Source of the DNA: Collinsella aerofaciens
GTDB lineage: Bacteria > Actinomycetota > Coriobacteriia > Coriobacteriales > Coriobacteriaceae
DNA length: 5,595 nucleotides
Direction: 5' to 3'
NCBI GenBank assembly: GCA_021641225.1
Contig: JAJWXI010000115.1
Span: 1 to 5,595, forward strand
Made by a program: the position numbers and the translations under genes. Each line of letters starts with the position of its first letter. Position 1 is the first letter of the stretch. Under the pieces are notes generated by a model. That model ran no database searches. It was not told the DNA's origin and saw nothing but the letters and a program-made list of their open reading frames with translations. Of the stretch, positions 1-5,595 are shown piece by piece.

Positions 1-383
1 GCGGCATAGGCGGGAAACTCCGATCCCGTATGCCCGCTCGCCGACCCCACGTTGACCACGGATTTGATAGCCGGCACCGGCTTGGCGGCAAGCCCCTCCC
101 CCACAAAGGCGTAGCGTTCGGTCACGTTGATGGTGCCACACAGGTTGGCGGCAATGTCGTCTGCCGAATCCTGCGTACCGGCAACGTTTACGATTACCTG
201 GGGTTCAAGGTCACCTGGAAACGAGTCCGGCTCGCGGACATCAACGATCAGATGGCGGTAGCGCTCGTGTTCGATCGCCGCCGGCAGCAGATCAAAGCCC
301 ACGACCTCGTGGCCCTCGTCCAAAAAGCGCTGCACGCACGCGGCTCCGATACCGCCCGAAGCGCCCGTGATCAAAACCCGCAT
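1..383 (-). CDS. SDR-family NAD(P)-dependent oxidoreductase (3' part cut by window edge)
   Basis: This is the first 127 codons of a short-chain dehydrogenase/reductase; the rest lies beyond the left edge. Read on the minus strand it begins MRVLITGASGGIGAACVQRF, which is the Rossmann TGxxxGxG cofactor motif at residues 6-13. Asp31 at the end of the second strand suggests a preference for NAD over NADP. Further SDR landmarks are DV at 48-49, an NVAG motif at 66-69, a conserved Asn at 80, a catalytic Ser at about 114 and the catalytic Tyr at 126. The Lys of YxxxK falls just past the edge. The start is set by AAGGAG seven bases upstream of ATG. The gene starts 9 bases after the stop of the VUT transporter gene, so the two are almost certainly co-transcribed. 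The substrate cannot be told. Family assignment is firm, specific function unknown. Confidence 0.9.
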   Translation of the reverse strand, partial: MRVLITGASGGIGAACVQRFLDEGHEVVGFDLLPAAIEHERYRHLIVDVREPDSFPGDLEPQVIVNVAGTQDSADDIAANLCGTINVTERYAFVGEGLAAKPVPAIKSVVNVGSASGHTGSEFPAYA

Positions 384-392
384 ACTTGCTCC

Positions 393-1115
393 TTAGGCGG
401 TTGCGTGGCGCTCGAGGTACTCGGCGCCCACATTCTCGCGCTCCCAGCCACGCACGACCTTGTAGCCCACGGGGCTCAGGAAGACCTCGCACAGCAGCTC
501 GGCGACGGCGCCGGTCAGCGAGCACATAAGGACCTGCACCCAGGTCCAACCAAAGAACGTGTGGCTCACCACAATGGCAAAGACCAGATTGTCGATAAAC
601 TGGCCAACACCCGTAGACACATAGGAGCGGAAGGCAAAGCTCGCAAAGTTATTCTTTTTGAGCATGCGGCCGAGCGATTGGTTGAGCGTGGAGTTGACCA
701 CGGCAGAAACGAGCATTGCCAGCGAAGAGCCCAGCACCACGTACCAAGTGCCGCCGATGGTGGCGTTAAGGGCGGTGTTGACCTCGATCATACCCGTGTC
801 GTAGTAAGCGCCCCACATGCCGGGCGTGAGCGAGCATGCCCAAAAGCACAGGCTCACAGCCAGGTTGACCAGCAGCGCAAGGATAGAGATTTTGATAGAT
901 GCCTTGGCGCCAAAGCGCTTGCAGATCATGTCCTGGCACAAAAACGAAACCCAGCTCACCACAAAGCCGCAATCGAGTGCCAGATATGGCAGGCTGATGA
1001 GCTCTTTGTTGGCCAGCAGGTTCATCATGATGACGCTCACGAAAAACAGCGAAACCGTTGCCGCGGGAATGCTCCGCAACAGGACCTTGTAGTCCTCCAT
1101 GACCTTCTTGATCAT
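393..1115 (-). CDS. VUT family (YhhQ-like) membrane protein, probable queuosine precursor transporter
   Basis: A 240-residue polytopic membrane protein of the VUT/YhhQ family (Pfam Vut_1), whose characterised members import queuosine precursors such as preQ0 or preQ1. The family pattern is visible: MNLLANKELI near residues 31-40 in the first membrane segment, a conserved Asp62 followed by KRFGAK at 66-71 in the cytoplasmic loop, and GQFIDN at 171-176 with the conserved Asp175. Hydrophobic segments lie at about 16-35, 42-60, 74-95, 123-141, 166-188 and 191-213. The start is supported by AAAGGAG (1122-1128) six bases upstream of ATG; Met6 has no comparable site. It is the first gene of a two-gene operon with the downstream SDR gene. 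The leader may carry a preQ1-type regulatory RNA. Family is confident; the substrate is inferred from the family, since no queuosine synthesis gene lies in the window. Confidence 0.85.
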   Translation of the reverse strand: MIKKVMEDYKVLLRSIPAATVSLFFVSVIMMNLLANKELISLPYLALDCGFVVSWVSFLCQDMICKRFGAKASIKISILALLVNLAVSLCFWACSLTPGMWGAYYDTGMIEVNTALNATIGGTWYVVLGSSLAMLVSAVVNSTLNQSLGRMLKKNNFASFAFRSYVSTGVGQFIDNLVFAIVVSHTFFGWTWVQVLMCSLTGAVAELLCEVFLSPVGYKVVRGWERENVGAEYLERHATA

Positions 1116-1121
1116 TATGTA

Positions 1122-1128
1122 CTCCTTT
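1122..1128 (-). promoter_or_regulatory. Ribosome binding site of the VUT transporter gene
   Basis: AAAGGAG on the minus strand, six bases before the ATG at 1113-1115. It fixes the start codon and lies directly after the A-rich tail of the proposed leader RNA, so folding of that tail could hide it. Confidence 0.8.
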
Positions 1129-1171
1129 GGTTTTAGGTTTAACGAGCAGGATATCGGACCCGAACTGCTCG
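1129..1171 (-). ncRNA. Candidate preQ1-type riboswitch-like leader of the VUT gene
   Basis: On the minus strand a perfect 7-bp stem, CGAGCAG (1165-1171) with CTGCTCG (1143-1149), encloses a 15-nt loop starting UUCGGGU. The stem is followed by an A-rich tail, UUAAACCUAAAACC, that runs into the Shine-Dalgarno site. GGGU in the loop (1158-1161) can pair with ACCU in the tail (1135-1138), giving an H-type pseudoknot with a layout like class I preQ1 riboswitches (stem, UUC loop start, A-rich tail, ribosome binding site). VUT/YhhQ-type transporter genes are known targets of preQ1 riboswitches. The tail does not match the usual AAAAAACUA consensus as I remember it, and I cannot run a covariance model, so this is a hypothesis only. 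Confidence 0.33.
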
Positions 1172-1200
1172 GACGCCCCGGTCTTGAGACGACGGTGGGT

Positions 1201-1229
1201 ATGATAGCCGCTCACACGGCATCAGGCAA
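1201..1229 (-). promoter_or_regulatory. Sigma-70-type promoter of the VUT-SDR operon
   Basis: On the minus strand TTGCCT (1224-1229; 4 of 6 to the -35 consensus) is separated by exactly 17 bases from TATCAT (1201-1206; 5 of 6 to the -10 consensus). Transcription would start near 1194 and give a leader of about 80 nt. The box lies immediately downstream of the prfC terminator, as expected for a new transcription unit. Confidence 0.6.
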
Positions 1230-1265
1230 GTAAATGGCGCGGCAGCCCCGCAGGGCCACCGCGCC
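1226..1265 (-). terminator. Rho-independent terminator of prfC
   Basis: Six bases after the prfC stop codon, the minus strand folds into a stem of 13 consecutive pairs (1253-1265 with 1236-1248, two of them G-U) closed by a UGCG tetraloop. The outer seven pairs are GGCGCGG with CCGCGCC. The stem is followed by AUUUACUU, a modest U-rich tract. GC-rich stem, short loop, position and orientation all fit an intrinsic terminator. Confidence 0.75.
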
Positions 1266-1271
1266 GATGTG

Positions 1272-2885
<1,614 letters not shown>

Positions 2886-2932
2886 GCGGATCCTTTCTTG
2901 CATTGAGTGCATTACGTCGATGTAACCGCCCT

Positions 2933-2938
2933 ATTGTA
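2933..2938 (-). promoter_or_regulatory. Probable -10 box of prfC
   Basis: TACAAT on the minus strand (5 of 6 to TATAAT) lies 47 bases upstream of the chosen prfC start, giving a leader of about 40 nt. No convincing -35 hexamer is found 16-18 bases further upstream, so this may be a weak or activator-dependent promoter. Confidence 0.4.
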
Positions 2939-2970
2939 GCCGCGAAACCTCGCCATAGGGCACCTATCAG

Positions 2971-3020
2971 GACAAATTCATCAGTTAGGGCCCGGGCAGC
3001 CGGCCCAATCCGAATTTGTC
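2971..3020. repeat. Inverted repeat between divergent prfC and GntR promoters
   Basis: Perfect 9-bp arms GACAAATTC (2971-2979) and GAATTTGTC (3012-3020) flank a 32-base centre that itself contains a smaller inverted pair, GGGCC (2988-2992) with GGCCC (3003-3007). It sits upstream of both divergent promoters and overlaps or adjoins the -35 region of the GntR side. There is no U-tract and no gene ending here, so a terminator is unlikely. A regulator binding site is possible. Confidence 0.5.
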
Positions 3021-3022
3021 TC

Positions 3023-3050
3023 TTGCGTAACTGTGCATAGTGTATATATA
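3023..3050 (+). promoter_or_regulatory. Probable promoter of the GntR-ABC cassette
   Basis: TTGCGT (3023-3028) and TATATA (3045-3050) are separated by 16 bases. The start point would be near 3057, about 44 bases before the GTG start codon. The -10 box lies inside the left half of the palindromic operator candidate, which would allow repression by blocking polymerase. Confidence 0.45.
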
Positions 3051-3078
3051 CTGTGCTTACCGGTTATATACACGTGTA
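3040..3078. promoter_or_regulatory. Candidate operator for the YtrA-type repressor
   Basis: Perfect 9-bp arms GTGTATATA (3040-3048) and TATATACAC (3065-3073) are separated by 16 bases. The arms overlap two 10-bp perfect palindromes, GTATATATAC (3042-3051) and TACACGTGTA (3069-3078). The GTGTA/TACAC half-sites resemble, from memory, operators of YtrA-subfamily GntR regulators, though the spacing here is wider. The position over the -10 box and transcription start fits autorepression. Confidence 0.5.
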
Positions 3079-3100
3079 GCCCATCAGCTAAGGAGCCGCT

Positions 3101-3481
3101 GTGGACATCATCCTATCCAATTCGAGCGACAAGCCCATCTACGAGCAAATAGCCTCGCAAGTCAAAGCCCAGATCCTTTCGGGCGCACTCGCTGCGGGAG
3201 CCAAACTCCCCAGCATCCGTGCACTCGCGAGCGATCTTGGTGTGAGTGTCATCACCACCAAGCGCGCTTACGCCGACCTGGAGCAACTCGGCTTTATCTG
3301 CACTGTGCAGGGCAAGGGCTGTTTTGTCGCCGAGGGCAACCAAGAGCTCTTGCGCGAAAACCAGCTCTGCCATATCGAAGAGCTACTTGCGAAAGCGGCG
3401 AGCCAAGCCGAAGCTCTGGGCGTCACGCGCGGCAAACTACACGAAATGCTCGACCTTGTAGCCCCCGAAACCATGCAGTAA
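3101..3481 (+). CDS. GntR family transcriptional regulator, YtrA subfamily
   Basis: A 126-residue DNA-binding protein, complete. Residues 10-77 are a GntR winged helix-turn-helix (KPIYEQI near 11-17, LPSIRALA at 36-43, then the VSVITTKRAYADLE recognition-helix region at 48-61 and a GKGCFV wing at 71-76). The C-terminal tail of about 50 residues is short and helical, with no ligand-binding domain of the FadR or HutC kind. This marks the YtrA subgroup, whose members usually repress an adjacent ABC exporter. The GTG start is supported by AAGGAG (3090-3095) five bases upstream and by loss of family similarity before it. It is the first gene of the cassette; the ABC ATPase begins 23 bases after its stop. 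Autoregulation through the upstream palindromes is inferred. Confidence 0.93.
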   Translation: MDIILSNSSDKPIYEQIASQVKAQILSGALAAGAKLPSIRALASDLGVSVITTKRAYADLEQLGFICTVQGKGCFVAEGNQELLRENQLCHIEELLAKAASQAEALGVTRGKLHEMLDLVAPETMQ

Positions 3482-3504
3482 CCATCTGCAAGAAAGGCTA
3501 TGCC

Positions 3505-4386
3505 ATGCAAACCTTGCTAGAACTCAAAGGTGTATCGCGCCGCGTGAGCGACCGCTTTTCGCTACGCGATGTCACGCTTGCCGTAGAGCCCGGCCAGATC
3601 GTCGGCTTTGTGGGCGCAAACGGCGCCGGCAAGACAACGACCATTCGCGCCGCGCTCGGGCTTATAAAGCTCGATGCCGGCGAGGTGCACCTGTTTGGGC
3701 AGTGCTATGGCGCCGACGCGCCCGACGAGACTCAGCGCCACCTGCGCTCCCGCATCGGCCTCGTCCTGGACACGTGTCCCTTCCCCTCCACGCTCAAGGT
3801 GGGCCAGGTCGAGAGGCTCGTAGGCCCGGCATACCCCACGTGGAGCTGCGAAACGTTCGCCGGATTCATCGACCGATTTGGCCTCAATCCCAAGACAAAG
3901 GTCAAGGACCTCTCCCGCGGCATGGGCATGAAGCTGCAGCTCGCCTGTGCGCTCAGCCACAATGCCAAGCTGCTCGTTTTGGACGAAGCCACCGCAGGCC
4001 TTGATCCCATGGCGCGCGAGGAACTGCTCGACGAGTTGCTTGCCTTTGTCGCCAACGGCCAGCACAGCGTGCTGCTCTCGAGCCACATTACATCCGACCT
4101 CGATCGCACTGCCGACCGCGTCATCTGCATCGATAACGGCTCGATTGTGTTTGACCTGCCGCGCGAGGACATTACCGACCGAGCCGGCATCGCCCACTGC
4201 ACCCAAGCACAGGCGTCCGAGCTCATGGCTTGCGTCGAAGGCGCCCGTGCCGCCCACCACGCCTATAGCGTGGACGTGCTCGTGCCCAACCGTCGCGATG
4301 TGCTCGAGGCCTTCCCCGAGATTCCCTGCGACCGGGCAACCATTGATGACTATCTTCGCCTCATGCTGAAAGGGGCTTCGAAATGA
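3505..4386 (+). CDS. ABC transporter ATP-binding protein (YtrB-like)
   Basis: A 293-residue ABC ATPase, the motor subunit of a probable exporter. Walker A is GANGAGKT at 37-44, the signature is LSRGM at 136-140, Walker B is LLVLDE at 156-161, the D-loop is near AGLD at 164-167, and the switch His is 194 in LLSSH. The Q-loop position has Asp (LVLDT near 87-90) instead of Gln, and the signature is LSRGM instead of LSGGQ. Both occur in this YtrB/BcrA-like group as I recall, so they are not defects. About 75 extra C-terminal residues follow the ATPase core. The frame is open back to 3040, but the ATG at 3505 has AGAAAGG seven bases upstream and the family N-terminus begins here. The stop overlaps the permease start (ATGA at 4383-4386), indicating translational coupling. 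The exported compound is unknown; relatives act in antibiotic or cell-envelope stress responses. Confidence 0.94.
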   Translation: MQTLLELKGVSRRVSDRFSLRDVTLAVEPGQIVGFVGANGAGKTTTIRAALGLIKLDAGEVHLFGQCYGADAPDETQRHLRSRIGLVLDTCPFPSTLKVGQVERLVGPAYPTWSCETFAGFIDRFGLNPKTKVKDLSRGMGMKLQLACALSHNAKLLVLDEATAGLDPMAREELLDELLAFVANGQHSVLLSSHITSDLDRTADRVICIDNGSIVFDLPREDITDRAGIAHCTQAQASELMACVEGARAAHHAYSVDVLVPNRRDVLEAFPEIPCDRATIDDYLRLMLKGASK

Positions 4387-5081
4387 AACGCGCCTTTATG
4401 TCTGAGCTCGCCATCGTCCGCACGCTTGTCCCGAGCATTGCGGGAGTCGGCCTGTTCATCTTCGTCGTACTGACCCTCGCCAACGCATCGGATGGCGATT
4501 CTGGTATGAGCGCCGGCGCCTGCGCGGTCAGTGCCATGTCGCCCATCGTGGTCATGAACTCGCTGGCCGGCTACGACAATCAAAACGGATGGGAGCGCTA
4601 TCGGGCAACGCTGCCCATCTCGCGCATAGACATCATCTGTGCACGCTACCTGAGCATCATTGTCTTCTCGGCCGTCATGGCGTGCGCCGCCGCGCTTCTG
4701 GGCGTCGTCTCCATCCCGCTCTTCAACAGCGCGGGCATGCCCTCGACGGGACAAACCGTCTTTGAGATCGCAATAGCCTCGGCAGCATCGATGCTCATCT
4801 CCCTCATGATGGTGTTTTTGGCACAGCCGCTGTTCTTTCGATTTGGACACATGGAGGCGCTGCGCCTTTCCGTCGGCCTGTTCGCCCTGCTCGGATGCCT
4901 TGCCATGGCCACGCTGAGCTCCTCCAACCCCATCAGCAACTGGCTCATGTCGATTGCTGGGGCGAATCCCGATCCTGCCGTCCTCGGCTGCCTGTGCGCA
5001 GGAATCGCCGTACTGGCCCTCGTGCTATGCGCACTTAGCTGCATCGTCAGCACCAAGGTCTACCGGGCACGCGACCTGTAG
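4383..5081 (+). CDS. ABC-2 type transporter permease
   Basis: A 232-residue integral membrane protein, the membrane partner of the preceding ATPase. Six hydrophobic segments are visible at about 15-34, 43-61, 89-113, 126-151, 160-178 and 198-222, the number expected of an ABC-2 half-transporter. The loop NGWERYRATLPISRIDIICARYL at 68-90 matches the E-x-x-W/Y-x-x-TLPISR pattern of the ABC2_membrane_5-like family. The start overlaps the ATPase stop by four bases, and AAAGGGG (4369-4375) lies seven bases upstream. It is the last gene of the cassette; with one permease and one ATPase, a 2+2 complex is likely. The substrate cannot be read from sequence. Confidence 0.9.
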   Translation: MKRAFMSELAIVRTLVPSIAGVGLFIFVVLTLANASDGDSGMSAGACAVSAMSPIVVMNSLAGYDNQNGWERYRATLPISRIDIICARYLSIIVFSAVMACAAALLGVVSIPLFNSAGMPSTGQTVFEIAIASAASMLISLMMVFLAQPLFFRFGHMEALRLSVGLFALLGCLAMATLSSSNPISNWLMSIAGANPDPAVLGCLCAGIAVLALVLCALSCIVSTKVYRARDL

Positions 5082-5159
5082 GCGGGCGAATCTCGACCCA
5101 CGCAGATCGCAATCGGCCACAATCGCGCCCCTCAAATCCGTGACAAATGGCATATCCCC

Positions 5160-5199
5160 GGCCCGTGCGCAACGTTCTATAATCAAAACGTCACGGGCC
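5160..5199. repeat. Dyad symmetry surrounding a TATAAT box
   Basis: Perfect 8-bp arms GGCCCGTG (5160-5167) and CACGGGCC (5192-5199) enclose a second pair, ACGTT (5172-5176) with AACGT (5187-5191). TATAAT lies in the centre. It may be an operator over the methyltransferase promoter or, if transcribed from upstream, an RNA hairpin. Confidence 0.5.
5178..5183 (+). promoter_or_regulatory. -10 box of the methyltransferase gene
   Basis: A perfect TATAAT. The hexamer 17 bases upstream (TCCCCG) is not a recognisable -35, and there is no TGn extension, so the promoter may need an activator. Transcription from about 5190 would give a leader of about 170 nt before the ATG at 5360. Confidence 0.5.
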
Positions 5200-5212
5200 T
5201 CGGCCCAATTTC

Positions 5213-5236
5213 GATCATCCAAGGGGATGTCTTTTT
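5213..5236 (+). terminator. Terminator-like hairpin with T-run
   Basis: CATCC (5216-5220) pairs with GGATG (5225-5229) around an AAGG tetraloop, extendable by GA (5213-5214) with TC (5230-5231) across one bulged T. TTTTT at 5232-5236 follows directly. It may end the GntR-ABC-permease transcript, whose stop codon is about 130 bases upstream, or act as an attenuator if transcription starts near 5190. The stem is short, so strength is uncertain. Confidence 0.45.
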
Positions 5237-5252
5237 GGTCATTGTTCTTTAG

Positions 5253-5317
5253 GGAACGGTCAATCGCATACAAATTGAAAACGGCCGTCTTGCGGCCGTG
5301 GTTTGTTGCGCCGTTCC
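5253..5317 (+). ncRNA. Long structured hairpin in the methyltransferase leader
   Basis: A 65-nt segment folds into one extended stem with 23 pairs. GGAACGG (5253-5259) pairs with CCGTTCC (5311-5317), CGCA (5265-5268) with TGCG (5307-5310), ACAAA (5270-5274) with TTTGT (5302-5306), and ACGGCCG (5281-5287) with CGGCCGT (5293-5299) around a TCTTG loop. The 3' side is almost fully paired, with only GG unpaired, while the 5' side carries bulges of 5, 1 and 6 nt. I do not recognise a known riboswitch class. On the opposite strand the apical hairpin is followed by TTTTC, so a minus-strand terminator is an alternative. Confidence 0.5.
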
Positions 5318-5359
5318 GCCTCCGTCATCTGCCACATATGCACCTGATAGGAAAGAACA

Positions 5360-5595
5360 ATGAACTCTGCGAATTCTCAATCCTTCCCAAAAGCCACGAG
5401 CTTCGCCGCGGCACTCGTACGCTCTAAGATTATGGGGCCGAACCCCCTCAAGCTCTGCGAAGAACTCCTTTGCGGTGCGAATATCCCACGCGGCGCCCGC
5501 GTCTGCGACCTTGGGTCGGGCACCGGCATTACCAGCGCCCTGCTTGCCCGCGAATACGGATTTGACACCTACGCCGTCGATCTGTGGAGCGACCC
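5360..5595 (+). CDS. Class I SAM-dependent methyltransferase (N-terminal part, cut by window edge)
   Basis: The first 78 codons of a methyltransferase; the rest lies beyond the right edge. After a variable N-terminus comes SKIMGPNPLKLCEELL at 22-37. The SAM-binding motif I follows, VCDLGSGTG at 48-56, at the end of the first Rossmann strand. YAVDLW at 71-76 then places the acidic residue Asp74 that would bind the SAM ribose. These features identify the class I Rossmann fold; the acceptor substrate is not visible. The start at 5360 is supported by AGGA (5349-5352) seven bases upstream. It has its own promoter region and a long structured leader, separate from the ABC cassette, so attenuation-type control is possible. 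Confidence 0.88.
   Translation, partial: MNSANSQSFPKATSFAAALVRSKIMGPNPLKLCEELLCGANIPRGARVCDLGSGTGITSALLAREYGFDTYAVDLWSD

Larger units (their letters stand above)
5082..5359 (+). other. 278-base intergenic and leader region
   Basis: No convincing coding sequence lies between the permease stop and the methyltransferase start. The first 78 bases show no clear feature. The remainder holds, in order, a dyad around TATAAT (5160-5199), a short GGGC-CTCG-GCCC hairpin (5195-5206), a terminator-like hairpin with a T-run (5213-5236) and a long imperfect hairpin (5253-5317). It ends with an unstructured stretch leading to the ribosome binding site at 5349-5352. Confidence 0.6.

Noticed and set aside
30..1136. 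A 368-codon open frame on the plus strand opposite the SDR and VUT genes
   Set aside because: The two minus-strand genes have clear family motifs and ribosome binding sites. This frame is rich in His, Ala and Arg, spans both genes and has no motif.
2886..2912. The upstream ATG start for prfC
   Set aside because: It has no ribosome binding site, whereas the ATG at 2885 has AAAGGA and gives the usual RF3 N-terminus.
3040..3504. An N-terminal extension of the ABC ATPase of 155 codons
   Set aside because: It would run through the operator and the whole GntR gene in another frame, and its composition is not protein-like. A good ribosome binding site marks 3505.
3562..4260. A 232-codon minus-strand frame opposite the ABC ATPase
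   Set aside because: It is a shadow of the ATPase gene, with no ribosome binding site or family resemblance.
5025..5273. An 82-codon minus-strand frame with a stretch faintly like pentapeptide repeats (LRGAIVADCDLRGSRF)
   Set aside because: It has only two weak repeat units, no ribosome binding site, and overlaps the permease end and the structured leader.
5281..5310. The GC-rich hairpin as a plus-strand terminator
   Set aside because: The bases after the stem are GGTTTGTT, a poor U-tract, and the hairpin is better explained as the tip of the longer stem at 5253-5317.
5226..5427. A small plus-strand frame beginning MSFWSLFF in the methyltransferase leader
   Set aside because: The AAGGGG is directly against the ATG, too close to work. 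The frame overlaps the methyltransferase start and resembles nothing I know.

Overview
The window is a stretch of ordinary bacterial chromosome with high-GC coding sequence. Six genes are visible, two of them cut by the window edges. No mobile element, CRISPR array, tRNA or rRNA was seen. Codon use is GC-rich at third positions, Shine-Dalgarno sites are strong, and the gene content is a peptide release factor 3, a VUT-family transporter and a small YtrA-type GntR/ABC cassette. This suggests a high-GC Gram-positive, and my best guess is a gut Coriobacteriia member such as Collinsella. That guess rests on general resemblance, not on a search.

Left part, minus strand (1-1271): a VUT-family membrane protein (probable queuosine-precursor transporter) is followed 9 bases later by an SDR oxidoreductase that runs off the left edge. 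Together they look like one operon. A promoter at 1201-1229 would give a leader of about 80 nt. That leader contains a 7-bp hairpin and an A-rich tail running into the ribosome binding site, a layout reminiscent of preQ1 riboswitches.

Centre, minus strand (1236-2938): prfC, encoding release factor 3, complete, with its own -10 box and a strong hairpin terminator just after the stop codon. That terminator abuts the promoter of the transporter operon.

Right part, plus strand (2971-5081): divergent from prfC is a three-gene cassette of a short GntR/YtrA-type repressor (GTG start), an ABC ATPase and an ABC-2-type permease. The ATPase and permease genes overlap by ATGA. The upstream region holds palindromes that look like an autoregulatory operator, plus a separate 9-bp inverted repeat. 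Most likely the repressor controls the exporter it is co-transcribed with.

Far right (5082-5595): a 278-base non-coding stretch precedes the start of a class I SAM-dependent methyltransferase gene that is cut by the right edge. This stretch holds a perfect TATAAT box inside a dyad, a terminator-like hairpin with a five-T run, and a long, nearly continuous 65-nt hairpin. It looks like a structured, possibly regulatory, leader and is the least explained part of the window.
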